Positions 12,290 through 25,084 of a stretch of 64,000 nt of DNA are shown one piece after another. Below the pieces are notes generated by a model. That model was not told where the DNA came from, ran no database searches, and worked only from the letters and a program-made list of their open reading frames with translations. Where the stretch lies: the NCBI GenBank assembly GCA_029959085.1, contig JARWIR010000018.1, positions 186,001 to 250,000 of the forward strand, read 5' to 3'. The position numbers and the translations under genes were made by a program. Source of the DNA: Nemophila menziesii (lineage: Eukaryota > Streptophyta > Magnoliopsida > Boraginales > Hydrophyllaceae). Within the stretch, counting starts at the first letter, position 1. The number at the start of each line of letters is the position of its first letter.

Positions 12290-12665
12290 ATGTTGGAATG
12301 ATATTAAATGACAATCTTGATACATCTTTTTGAATTCTTATGTGCATATTGCTAGTAATAACTATTACATATATAAATACTTACATATATTTAAAAACCT
12401 CTATATTTTGTTGTTAAATTAATGTGAAATATTAACCTTTATTGTATGATGTAAGTATTTGTTATCTTACACTATTGATAATTCATATTATTTTACACGT
12501 CAAAAATCCTCCTTTTTCTTTAACTTATTTCCAATTCTATTACCTTTGGTTGTTTGGGTGTTTCTGTATATATTTGTTATTCTTACAATACTGCTAATTT
12601 AATTGTATGTGAATAGTTACCCGTATCATTTGGTATAGATTGTAACATAATTATGTATGTCATGT
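12290..12665. other. Non-unit filler sequence at a deletion junction
   Basis: This sequence matches no other part of the window. It bridges unit position ~220 to the 'catttatggctgac' position. No coding potential, terminal repeats or poly(A) were seen. It may be a remnant of an insertion that later caused the deletion, or filler from a repair event. Confidence 0.6.
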
Positions 12666-12870
12666 CAGTAAATGATATTTCATTTATGGCTGACAACAAT
12701 GAGAATCGAAACCTAACATAATATATTGAAACATAAGGCTGATTTTGAATTATCTACCATTTAGTTTATGGGGTATATGAAATATATCGAATGAGTGAAT
12801 TTTTTTGAGAAGAACAAAAACTTTTATTTGTGTTTAGTTGTCATAGATCTATTGTATCCACAAAATCTTT

Positions 12871-13017
12871 AATACCAAAATCACCAACCTTAACATGTCA
12901 AGATTTTATAAACAGAGTAGATTTGGAGTCTTGAGGTCTGGATGCACTATAACAGGGTTGCATGTGTGCAGGTACTTCATACCGGTACTTCATACCCTCT
13001 GCAACATCGAGAGCCAT
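12871..13017 (-). pseudogene. Raf-like kinase exon relic, unit 3
   Basis: Same exon as in the other units, with the B-type Pro at the catalytic-loop Arg position (HPDLK). A 13-base direct duplication (ggtacttcatacc at 12971-12983 and 12984-12996) breaks the frame upstream of the loop, only in this copy. Confidence 0.72.
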
Positions 13018-16000
13018 TTCTATTCTTCTTTTTTATATGGTTATTTTGATCAGGCTAGCACATCGAGCGTACGTATATCATCAATACTACTTTTTGTTAA
13101 AATATATCATCAATACTATAAAATCGAACCAAAAATAAAACCAAAAAATAGGAATAAGTTAAAAAGAAAAGGACCAAATCATAGTAATTTAAGGAGTGTA
13201 GGTTTACTTAAGTAACTTCCCACTTTTACAAACTATATCTATCAAATAAACAAAAGATATAGTAAAATCTAGATTGGTCAATAAAAAAATAAAAATTAAG
13301 TAAATAAGTTCAATTAGTAGACCAACAAAGAAAGATAAATCAAGATAAAAATCTCTGAATACCATTGTCAAACACCGTCAAAGGGACAAGATCCTGTGAA
13401 AGATTGTTTCTTCTTTTTAAACTTCTATGGTTGTTTAAATAGTAATCCACTTTGCAGCAAATTGAACAAAAACGAAATGTTCCATCGATATGTTGTATCA
13501 GTGGCTGCTGTAGCAGATATTTGATCCAACTGTAAAAGGAATAAGTGATGGTTCATTGTTAGACAAGTATTTCTGCAAGTAATTTCGACAATTATACATT
13601 TAATTACTATTATTTACAACACACTTTTCGGTATAATTTTTATTCTCCTCTATCTACTACACCAAGTAGAAAAGACATGGATGCATTTGTATTTTTTATC
13701 ATATTTTAAATTAATAAGTATTTTCTTTTACCACTACTTGTATATCTAATTGAGTTGTATTCACTATTTCTTTCAAAAGAAAATTAAATTTAACTAATAG
13801 TATACATATTATAGTTTTTTATGTTACTCTTTCTTAGTATGAATGTTTAGAATAAATGAAAATAGTAGATTAAAAATTACAAATTTAAAAAATTGATATG
13901 ATAAACTAAACCTCCAATGGAGTCGGAAATCAATAAATCATATTTTTTACATTATTCTTACATATTTTAAACTCTAAATAAAATTAATTAATAAAATAAA
14001 AAAAATATAATTTTAGTCTGAAACTTACCTTGTAGAAGAAATGTCATGACCAACGACCACTTATGAAATAATTTTCCTGTACGAATACTAATAAATTAAG
14101 ACACAATATCATCTAAATATTATGTTTTAAGATCTAAATTTTTTCAAATAATTTAATTTCTAAAAATTAATATGTAAGACAAATAAATTAGAATGCATTC
14201 TAGTTAGTAAAATGTGTGCAGAATATACACACAACTATTAGGTAATAAAAAAATTACAGTCAAAAGAAATCACGTACCTGAAAGTGATATTATAGGCTGT
14301 AAATCTTAGATTTGGGCGTAGAAAAAAACATAAATAATATAATTATCTAAAAGAAAATATAAATCTAGATGTACAAATGAGACGAAAAAAAAATTTCTTC
14401 AAACTTTTTGTATGTTTAATCATAAAATTGTTGAATGAAAAAAATAATTCAATTTTTGAAGATTGTAAGAAATGAATAGACTAGGTGTATGATTATATTA
14501 CGGCTTGACATAAATGAAGGCGTGATAAAATGAAAAACTAGGTCATAGAATTTTCCTAAAATATTATAATCTTTTGTTGTTTTATGGGCCGAGCCTATTA
14601 GTTGAAATACATAAGAAAAATTAGACCATTTTCATTGGGCCATATATGTATGTCTAAATTGTGGTTTTTTATCTATTCAAATATAATTTTTAATATAAAA
14701 TACTCTCGCTTTTAATTTATTTATGTGTAAATTTAATAAGATCTCTAATATTTTGCTCAAACACATACTATAATATCTTGATATAATTTTATAAACCAGA
14801 TGAAAGAACAATGACCAATATCACGTATATATGTATGATCAAAAACTAATCTTATAAAAGTTTAATATACTATTATCTTAAAAATGTTATGATAATATGA
14901 GTATGGAGACAATTCTTACATAATTAATTTTAATTAATATTTATTAATCTAATCTTAATATTGGTAAAATTAACTATCCTTACGATGATTTGCCTACAAA
15001 ATATAATAAATATATCTTTTGATATTTCATTCATTGATTATATTGAAAAACAAAAAGAAAATCTCTTTATTTGTTGAGATATCAGTTTTTATGAGAAATA
15101 ATAAAGTCTTTGGGAAATGTATGACATGTATGCATAGATTCATTGGAAAGAAGTATACGAAAAATAAATAAATTTAACTTATTTAAAAATATAAAGATGT
15201 ATATGAAGATAAGGTTATATTGATTGGATGAGAACAAATCGTTATAATGTTGATTCAAACAATGAAATTATTAAGCATGAAAAGATAAAAAGAAAATGAC
15301 ACTTTTTCTGTTTATGTTACCCTAGTTTTACATAATGTTAGGGTGATTAAGAATAAATAGAATGAGCGAGAGAAGGTTATTATAATGATTGTACCAAAAT
15401 AAAGATCTCTTAGTTTATTATTGATATGGAGAAATGACCAAACTTTTTCGAATAGTTTCCAAAATGGAAAGAAAAAATATCGTACAAGTATAGAATATAT
15501 AATTATTTAGATAAAATTTACATCCAATAATATCCCCATAACCAATGTTGAAACTAATATCTCTTCTTGGCCATCTATTACATTGCACGTAACTAGTAGC
15601 CAAATATAATTTACATTTGATAAATTTATTAAAATTTATAAAAAGACAACTTGGTTAAATGTTATCTATGTTGGAGAACAACAAATATAGTATACGTGTA
15701 TATTTAGGGAAATAACAATAATATATGTGATAAAATAGGTTTCTAAATCTTGCAACTATATAATTCATTTACAACGTACGACTAAGAAAAATGGTTTGTT
15801 GTTGTGGGTTTATCTTAGTGTTAGTTCATCATAATGTCAAGGAAGTACATCACATAAATACATTGACGTGCAGGTAACGATTGATTTTAGTCACATGGAC
15901 AATTTATGGTCATCTACAAAAAATTAATTAAATCTTTTTGTAATAACTAGGAGATAATATAGACGGATAAAATATTAACCTTAATATATCCTTTTATTAA

Positions 16001-16701
16001 GTTTACTTTTTAAATTGTAACAATAAGATTATAAATACAGTTATTACATTGAAAAGTTTATAAAAATATATTTAAAGTAAAGATAGACACATATATGTAC
16101 ATACAAAGTTTATTATACAACATTTATTTACTCATATTTTGAAAAATAATTAGTCGATGTGTGGAAAAATATAAAAATAATTTCATAACAATAAATTACC
16201 CAAATTCGGTAACACTAGTTAAATACTATAATGTTACATAAGTGAAATATTGTGCTTGATATATAACAATTGAAACGAACTTTAGATTCACATATTGCCT
16301 ATTTTTAAAACCCATATATCTTAACCAACAATTCTTTATTGAACCATTAAACCACTAAACCCTATAATATATAACCATTGAAAACACCTTTAGATTCACA
16401 TATTAACCATTATCATTTAATATATATAAATAATATAAATAATATATAACAACTACTAATTTCTAAAATAATAAACTATTTGATTCATTTTTATAGCTCA
16501 AAAAGACTAAATCTTTTTAGTGTTCGTATATGTTTACTTTTTGCGTTACATATTTCTCGCAACATTATATTAAATCTATAAAAGTATAATTTATATGTAT
16601 ATCTAGATTTGTATTAATGAATTTAGAAGTAGGAATATCAATTTACAGTTAATTAATATTTATAAATGGACTCAAGACCATTATGAGATTACTTCTTGTA
16701 A

Positions 16702-16704
<3 letters not shown>

Positions 16705-16756
<52 letters not shown>
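16705..16756. repeat. (TA)n microsatellite of unit 4
   Basis: TA tract of about 52 bases at the position equivalent to 1743 in unit 1; only 18 and 14 bases in the near-identical units 6 and 8. Confidence 0.95.
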
Positions 16757-16759
<3 letters not shown>

Positions 16760-17621
16760 TGATTTTATTTTAACAACTCATACACATAATATATAATACA
16801 TACAATAAGTAAAAATAAATTAACATGTGATACTATATGAAAACCAATTCAACACACTTTTATATATTATTTTTATATAACTTATGGTTTACAACTCTAA
16901 AAGTTAAAAATAAAACTGTTTTCTCTTATTAAGCTCCTCCAAAATTTAATATAGTTTTTCTCTTTATTTATTTCCAAAAGAAAATCGAATTGTACTAATA
17001 GTATATAAGTCATAATATTTTATGTTATTTTTTCTCCACCCTTATTTTGAATAAAAAATATTAGTAAGTAATGACTACAAAAGTTGAAAAAAACCCACAC
17101 AATACTCCCATCATATCGTCAGGGTCATTAAAAAATCATATAGTTCATAATATTCATCCATGTTTAAAATGGATAATTACTAACACATTACATGAAGTAT
17201 TTCCAAAAATGTTATTCCTCCCTAATTCTAAACAATACCAATTGACCTCCCCCATTTAGTATACCTCGTCACGTAATGAAAATCTAACACTACTACATGG
17301 CTCCTACAGTTGTACACGAAATACAAATTCACAATAAGGCAAAAAAACATGGACAAGCGCAAAACCATATGAAAATAAATACAATATTGGATCCAACAAT
17401 ACATTCAATTTGGATCCTCCTTCTCCAATTTAATTTATGTTTGACAACAATAAAAATCGAAACCTAACATAATATATTGAAACATAAGGCTGATTTTGAA
17501 TTATCTAAATTTACATTTACGGGGTATATGAAATATATTGAATGAGTGAGAATTTTTGGAAAGAACAAAAATGTTTATTTGTGTTTAGTTGTCGAAGATC
17601 TATTGAATCCACAAAAGCTCT

Positions 17622-17754
17622 AATACCAAAATCACCAACCTTTACATGTCAGATTTTCTAAACAGAGTAGATTTGGAATCTTGAGGTCTCGATGCACTAT
17701 AACAGGGTTGCACGTGTGCAGGTACTTCATACCCTTTGCCAAATCGAGAGCCAT
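17622..17754 (-). pseudogene. Raf-like protein kinase exon relic (reference copy, type A)
   Basis: The minus strand from 17754 reads [36 protein letters not shown]. After one extra base (the t in 'acatgtaaagg') it reads KVGDFGI. HRDLK lies at 17680-17694 and DFG at about 17625-17633. The motif order and spacing, with YLH...P.IVHRDLK.PNLL and VKVGDFG, are those of plant Raf-like MAPKKK kinases (CTR1/EDR1 type). Only subdomains VIb and VII are present; the glycine loop, the VAIK lysine and the APE motif are not visible nearby. It is a captured exon, with the single-base frameshift shared by the other units. Short plus-strand frames overlapping it are shadows. Confidence 0.8.
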
Positions 17755-18094
17755 TTTTATTTTTCTTTTTTATATGGTTATTTTGATCAGGCTTGCACAT
17801 CGATTATATCATTAATACTATTTTTTTGTCAAAATATATCATCAATACTATAAAATGGAACCAAAAATAAAACCAAAAAATAGTAATAAGTTCAAAAGAA
17901 AAGGACCAAAGCATAGTAATTTAAGCAGTATAGATTTACACTTAAGTATCTTCCCACTTTTACAAACTATATCTATCAAATAAACAAAAGGTATTGTATA
18001 ATCTAGATTGGTCAATAAAAAATAAAAAATTAAGTAAAGAAGTTCAATTACTGGACCAACAAAGAAAGATAAATCACGATAAAATTCTCTGAAT

Positions 18095-18275
18095 ACCATT
18101 GTCAAACACCGTCAAATGGACAAGATCCTGTGAAAGATTGTTTCTTCTTTTTAAACTTCTATGGTTGTTTAAATAGTAATCCACTTTGCAATAAATTGAA
18201 CAAAAACGAAATGTTTCATCGATATGTTGTATCAGTGGCTGCTGTAGCAGATATTTGATCCAACTGCAAATGGAA
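18095..18275 (-). pseudogene. Unrecognised gene-like fragment conserved in most units
   Basis: A GC-richer block read on the minus strand as LDQISATAATDTT, then (after the stop in some copies) KFKKKKQSFTGSCPFDGV. It recurs near 7.79, 13.37, 23.33, 28.19, 33.37, 38.22, 47.41, 53.56 and 58.41 kb and is deleted in unit 1. It lies on the same strand as the kinase relic, about 350 bases upstream of it, so it could be another exon of the same captured gene or an unrelated piece. I do not recognise the family. Confidence 0.35.
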
Positions 18276-20464
18276 TAAGTGACGGTTCATTGTTAGACAA
18301 GTATTTCTGAAGGTAATTTCGACCATTATACATTTAATTACTATTATTGAACAAAAAACTTTTCTGTATAATTTTTATTCTCCTCTTTCTACTACACCAA
18401 GTAGAAAAGACATGGATGCATATGTATGTTTTATAATATTTTAAATTAATAAGTATTTTCTTTTACCACTACTCGTACATCTAATTGAGTTGTATTCTCT
18501 ATTTCTTTCAAAAGAAAATTAAATTTTACTAAAAGTACACATATTATAGTTTTTTATATTACTCTTTCTATGTATGAAAGTTTAGAATAAATGAAAATAG
18601 TAGATAAAAAGTTACAAATTTAAAAAATTGATATGATAAACTAAACCTCCAATTGAGTCGGAAATCAATAAATCATATTTTTTACATTATTCTTACATAT
18701 ATTAAACTCTAAATATTATTTACATTTATGTCAAATTATAAATAAAATTAATTAATAAAAGTATAAAAATATATTTTTAGTCTAAAACTTACCTTCTAGA
18801 TGAAATGTCATGACCAACGACCACTTGTGAAATCATTTTCCTGTACGAATACTAATAAATTAAGATCACAATATCATCAAAATATTATGTTTTAAGATCT
18901 AAATTTTTTCAAATAATGTGATTTCAAAGAATTAATATGTAAGACAAATAAATAAGATTGAATTCTAATTATTAAAAGGTGTGCAGATTATACACAAAAC
19001 TATTAGGTAATACAAAAAAAATACATTCAAAAGAAATCACGTACCTGAAAGTGATATTATAGATCGTAAATCTTAGATTTGGGCGTAGAAAAAAACATAA
19101 ATAATATAATTATCTAAAAGAAAATATAAATCTAGATGTACAGATGAGATGAAAAAATCAATTTCTTCTTTAATTTCACCTCTAGTAATCTAAATATCTC
19201 TTCAAACTTTTTGTAGGTTTAATCATAAAATTGTTGAATGAAAAAAAATTATTCGATTTTTGAAGATTGTAAGAAATGAATAGACTAGGTGTATGATTAT
19301 ATTACTATGCTTGAGATAAATGGAGGCGTGATAAAATGAAAAACTAGTCCCAGCCTATTAGTTGAAATACATAAGAAAAATTAGACCATTTTCATTGGGC
19401 CATATACTTATGTCTAAATTGTGGTTTTTTATCTATTCAAATATAATTTTTAATATAAAATACTCTCGTGTTTAAATTTATTTATGTGTAAATTTTATAA
19501 GATCTCTAATATTTTGCAAGTTGATTAAAAAATATAAAATTTAACGATATAATTATTTTATTATTTGTTAACAGATTACGTTGATATAAATGTCTTAGTA
19601 GAACTAGGAAAAAATTAGTTCCTTTAGAATTTAACTATCCATATATATGTTATTTTCCTTGTGATTGGGTCCTCAAACACATACTATAGTATCTTGATAT
19701 AATTTTATAAACCAGATGAAAGAACAATGACAAATATCACGTATATATATGTATGATAAAAAACTAATCTTGTAGAAGTTTAATATACTATTATTTTAAA
19801 AATATTTATGATAATATGAGTATGGAGACAATTCTTACATAACTAATTTTTAATAATATTTATTAATCTAATCTTAAATTAAATATCCTTATTATGATTT
19901 GCATAAAAAATATAATATATATCTTTTGATATTTTATTCATTGATTATATTGAAAAACAATAAGAAAAACTCTTTATTTGTTGAGATATCGGTTTTTATG
20001 AGAAATAATAAAGTCTTTGGGAAATGTATGACATGTATGCATATATTCATTGGAAAGAAGTTTATGAAAAATAAATAAATTTAACTTATTTAAAAAATAT
20101 AAAGATGTATATGAAGATAAGGTTATATTTATAGGATGAGAACAAATCGTTATAATGTTGACTCGAACGTTGAATTTATTGAGCATGAAAAGAAAAAAAG
20201 AAAATGACACTTTTTCTGTTTATGTTACCCTAGTTTTACATAATGTTAGGGTGATTAAGAATGAATAGAACGAGCGCGAGAAGGTTATTAAAATGATTGT
20301 ACCAAAATAAAGATATCTTAGTTTATTATTGATATGAAGAAATGACCAAATTTTTTAGAATAGTTTCCAAAATTGAAAGAAAAAATATCGTACAAGTATA
20401 GAATATATAATTATTTAGATAAAATTTACATCCAATAATAGCCACATAACCAATATTGAAACTA

Positions 20465-20910
20465 AGGAGAAGAGAATGATGGTGAGTCTAATGATAACTT
20501 CTTATATTTATGTTGTATGGAGGCAGAGGAATGAAATTGATCACGGTGGGGTGACTTTGAATGAAGAACAAATATTGGGGCGAATTTGCGAAATGGTAAA
20601 GATGAAGACTAGTACTAAGTGCTTAAAGAATGTGAAAGTTATAAAGATGGCTGAGAATTTAGTTAGTTAACTTCAATTTGTAAGGTGTCTATTGGGCTTA
20701 TTTCTTGTAATAGTTAATATTTTTTGGGCCGAGTAGATTAAGTCATGTTTTGTAATGAAGGGCTTATTTTCCTTCTTTAAGTTGTAATGTTTAATGGGCT
20801 TACAAGGTATAATACCCATGCTTGGGCAAATGCTTGTAACTCATAGGTTTGTAAGGATTCTGAAGTTGATTTTTAAATGAAAAAGTTTGATTTGATGATC
20901 AAAAAAAAAA
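20465..20910 (+). mobile_element. 5'-truncated LINE (non-LTR retrotransposon) 3' end
   Basis: A 446-base insertion ending in about 10 A residues and flanked by a 13-base target-site duplication, aatattgaaacta, at 20452-20464 and 20911-20923. Its coding part (20476-20670) reads YIYVVWRQRNEIDHGG and ILGRICEMVKMK, the typical C-terminal end of plant LINE ORF2 after the RNase H-like region. A ~230-base 3' UTR with several gggcttat-type blocks follows. Truncation plus poly(A) plus duplication is the signature of target-primed reverse transcription. Confidence 0.88.
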
Positions 20911-21870
20911 AATATTGAAACTAATATCTCTTCTTGGCCATCTATTACATTGCACGTAACTAGTAGCCAAATATAATTTACATTTGATAAATTTGTTAAA
21001 ATTAATAAAAAGACAACTTGATTAAATGTTATCTCGGTTGGAGAACAACAAAGATAGTATACATGTATAGTTAGGGAAATAACAATAATATATGTGATAC
21101 AATAGGTTTCTAAATCTTCCAACTATATAATTCATTTACAACGTACGACTATGAAAAATGGTTTGTCGTTGTGGGTTTATCTTAGTGTTAGTTCATCGTA
21201 ATGTCAAGGAAGTACATCACATATATAAATTGGCGTGCAGGTAACGATTGATTTTAGTCACATGTACAAACTATGGTCATCTACAAAAAATTAATTGAGA
21301 TCTTTTTGCAATAAATAGGAGATAATATAGACAGATAAAAAATAACATTAATATATCGTTTTGTGGAGTTTACTTTTTAAATTGTAACATTAAGATTATA
21401 AATACAGTTATTACATTGAAAAGTATATAAAAAGACATCTAAAGGAAAGATAGACACATATATGTACATACAAAGTTTATTATACCACATTCATTTACTC
21501 AAATTTTAAAAAATAATTAGTTGATGTGTGGAAAAAAATAATCATTGAAAACAACTTTAGATTCACATATAAACAATTATCATTTAATATATATATATAA
21601 AATATAGATAATATATAACTATTACTAATTTCTAATATAATCAACCATTTAATTCATTTTTATAGCTCAAAAAGACCAAATCTTGTTAGTGTTAGTATAT
21701 GTTTACTTTTTGTGTTACATAGTTCTCGCAACATTATATTAAATCTATCAAGGTATAATTTATATGTATATCTAGATTTGTATTAATAAATTTTGATGTA
21801 GGAAGAACAATTTACAGTTAATTAATATTTATAAATGGACTCAAGGCCATCATGATTTTACTTCTTGTAG

Positions 21871-21980
<110 letters not shown>

Positions 21981-22844
21981 TGATTTTATTTTAACAACTC
22001 ATACACATAATATAATACATACAATAAGTAAGAATAAATTAACATGTGATACTATATGAAAAACTAATCCAACACACTTTAATATATTATTTTTATATAA
22101 CTTATGTTTTTTAAACGCTAAAAGTTAAAAATAAATTTGTTCTTTCTTATTAAGCTCCTCCAACATTTAATATAGTTTTTCGCCTTATTTATTTCTAAAT
22201 GAAAATCGAATTGTACTAATACTGCATAACTTATAATATGTTATGTTATTTTTTCTCCACCCATAATTTGAATAATTTTTTTTATTAAGTAATGATTATC
22301 AAAATTGAAAAAAACCTACATGATATACTCCCATCATATCGTTTGGGTCATCAACAAACCATATACTTTAAATATTCGTCAATAGTTAAGATGGATAATT
22401 ACTAACACATTACATGAAGTATTTCCAAAAATGTTATACCTTCGAAATTCTAAACAATACCAATTGACCTCCCACGTTTCGTATACCCCGTCACGTAATG
22501 AAAATCCAACAATACTACATGGCTCCTACAGTTGTACGCGTAATACAAATTCACAATAAGCCAAAAAAATGGACAAGCACAAAACCACGATCGATGAAAA
22601 TAAATACAATATTGGATCCAACAATACATTCAATTTGGATCCTCCTTCTTCAATTTCATTTATGGCTGACAACAATGAGAATCGAAACCTAACATTATAT
22701 TGAAACATAAGGCTGATTTTGAATTATCTACCATTTAGTTTATGGGGTATATGAAATATATTGAATGAGTAAAATTTTTTGAGAAGAACAAAAACTTTTA
22801 TTTGTGTTTAGTTGTCATAGATCTATTGTATCTACAAAATCTTT

Positions 22845-22977
22845 AATACCAAAATCACCAACCTTAACATGTCAGATTTTATAAACAGAGTAGATTTGGA
22901 GTCTTGAGGTCTGGATGCACTATAACAGGGTTGCATGTGTGCAGGTACTTCATACCCTCTGCCAACTCGAGAGCCAT
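22845..22977 (-). pseudogene. Raf-like kinase exon relic, unit 5
   Basis: B-type copy. The minus strand reads [19 protein letters not shown], then H-P-D-L-K, and DFGI is retained. Gly-related changes upstream (ELA for DLA) are shared with unit 7. Confidence 0.72.
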
Positions 22978-25084
22978 TTCTATTCTTCTTTTTTATATGG
23001 TTATTTTGATCTGGCTAGCACATCGAGCGTACGTATATCATCAATACTATTTTTTGTTAAAATATATCATCAATACTATAAAATCGAACCAAAAATAAAA
23101 CCAAAAAATAGAAATAAGTTAAAAAGAAAAGGACCAAAGCATAGTAATTTAAGGAGTGTAGGTTTACTTAAGTAACTTCCCACTTTTACAAACTATATCT
23201 ATCAAATAAACAAAAGATATAGTAAAATCTAGATTGGTCAATAAAAAAATAAAAATTAAGTAAATAAGTTCAATTAGTAGACCAACAAAGAAAGATAAAT
23301 CAAGATAAAAATCTCTGACTACCATTGTCAAACACCGTCAAAGGGACAAGATCCTGTGAAAGATTGTTTCTTCTTTTTAAACTTATATGGTTGTTTAAAT
23401 AGTAATCCACTTTGCAGCAAATTGAACAAAAATGAAATGTTCCATCGATATGTTGTATCAGTGGCTGCTGTAGCAGATATTTGATCCAACTGTAAAAGGA
23501 ATAAGTGATGGTTCATTGTTAGACAAGTATTTCTGCAAGTAATTTCGACAATTATACATTTAATTACTATTATTTAACAACACACTTTTCTGTAAAATTT
23601 TTATTCTCCTCTATCTACTACACCAAGTAGAAAAGACATGGATGCATTTGTATTATTTATCATATTTTAAATTAATAAGTATTTTCTTTTACCACTACTT
23701 GTATATCTAATTGAGTTGTATTCTCTATTTCTTTCAAAAGAAAATTAAATTTAACTAATAATATACATATTATAGTTTTTTTATGTTACTCTTTCTTAGT
23801 ATGAATGTTTAGAATAAATGAAAATAGTAGATTAAAAATTACAAATTTAAAAAATTGATATGATAAACTAAACCTCCAATGGAGTCGGAAATCAATAAAT
23901 CATATTTTTTACATTATTCTTACATATTTTAAACTCTAAATAAAATTAATTAATAAAATAAAAAAATATATTTTTAGTCTGAAACTTAACTTACCTTGTA
24001 GAAGAAATGTCATGACCAACGACCACTTATGAAATAATTTTCCTGTACGAATACTAATAAATTAAGACACAATATCATCTAAATATTATGTTTTAAGATC
24101 TAAATTTTTTCAAATAATTTAATTTCTAAAAATTAATATGTAAGACAAATAAATTAGAATGCATTCTAGTTAGTAAAATGTGTGCAGAATATACACACAA
24201 CTATTAGGTAATAAAAAAAATACAGTCAAAAGAAATCACGCACCTGAAAGTGATATTATAGGCTGTAAATCTTAGATTTGGGCGTAGAAAAAAACATAAA
24301 TAATATAATTATCTAAAAGAAAATATAAATCTAGATGTACAAATGACACGAAAAAAACAATTTCTTCAAACTTTTTGTATGTTTAATCATAAAATTGTTG
24401 AATGAAAAAAATAATTCAATTTTTGAAGATTGTAAGAAATGAATAGACTGGGTGTATGATTATATTACGGCTTGACATAAATGAGGGCGTGATAAAATGA
24501 AAAACTAGGTCATAGAATTTTCCCAAAATATTATAATCTTTTGTTGTTTTATGGGCAGAGCCTATTAGTTAAAATACATAAGAAAAATTAGAACATTTTC
24601 ATTGGGCCATATATGTATGTCTAAATTGTGGTTTTTTATCTATTCAAATATAATTTTAATATAAAATACTCTCGCTTTTTAATTTATTTATGTGTAAATT
24701 TAATAAGATCTCTAATATTTTGCAAGTTGATTAAAAAATATAAAATTTAACGATATAATTATTTTAGTATTTGTTAACGGATTAAGTTGATATAAATGTC
24801 TTAGTAGAACTAGGAAAAAATTAGTTCCTTTAGAATTTAGCTATCCATATATATGTAATTTTCCTTGTGATTGGGTCCTCAAACACATACTATAATATCT
24901 TGATATAATTTTATAAACCAGATGAAAGAACAATGACCAATATCACGTATATATGTATGATCAAAAACTAATCTTATAAAAGTTTAATATACTATTATTT
25001 TAAAAATGTTATGATAATATGAGTATGGAGACAATTCTTACATAATTAATTTTAATTAATATTTATTAATCTAATCTGAATATT

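Larger units (their letters stand above)
12064..14961. repeat. Macrosatellite unit 3 (truncated type B)
   Basis: Only the first ~220 bases and the last ~2.3 kb of a unit remain. The middle is replaced by about 375 bases of unrelated sequence (12290-12665). The second part (from about 12670) matches type B units at 22.65 kb. The end of the unit is also shortened, jumping near 14757 to 'caaacacatactata'. Confidence 0.85.
14962..19875. repeat. Macrosatellite unit 4 (type A)
   Basis: Complete unit of 4914 bases and the best reference copy of type A. It has a TA tract at 16705-16756, the kinase relic near 17.7 kb and a GC-richer, gene-like block near 18.1-18.27 kb. The remaining ~4 kb shows no convincing coding sequence, RNA gene or terminal structure. 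Confidence 0.9.

Noticed and set aside
17071..17259. A 62-codon frame repeated unchanged in type A units (17.1, 27.2, 37.2, 57.4 kb)
   Set aside because: Repeated only because the units are nearly identical; composition is AT-driven, no family features, and it is broken in B and C units.
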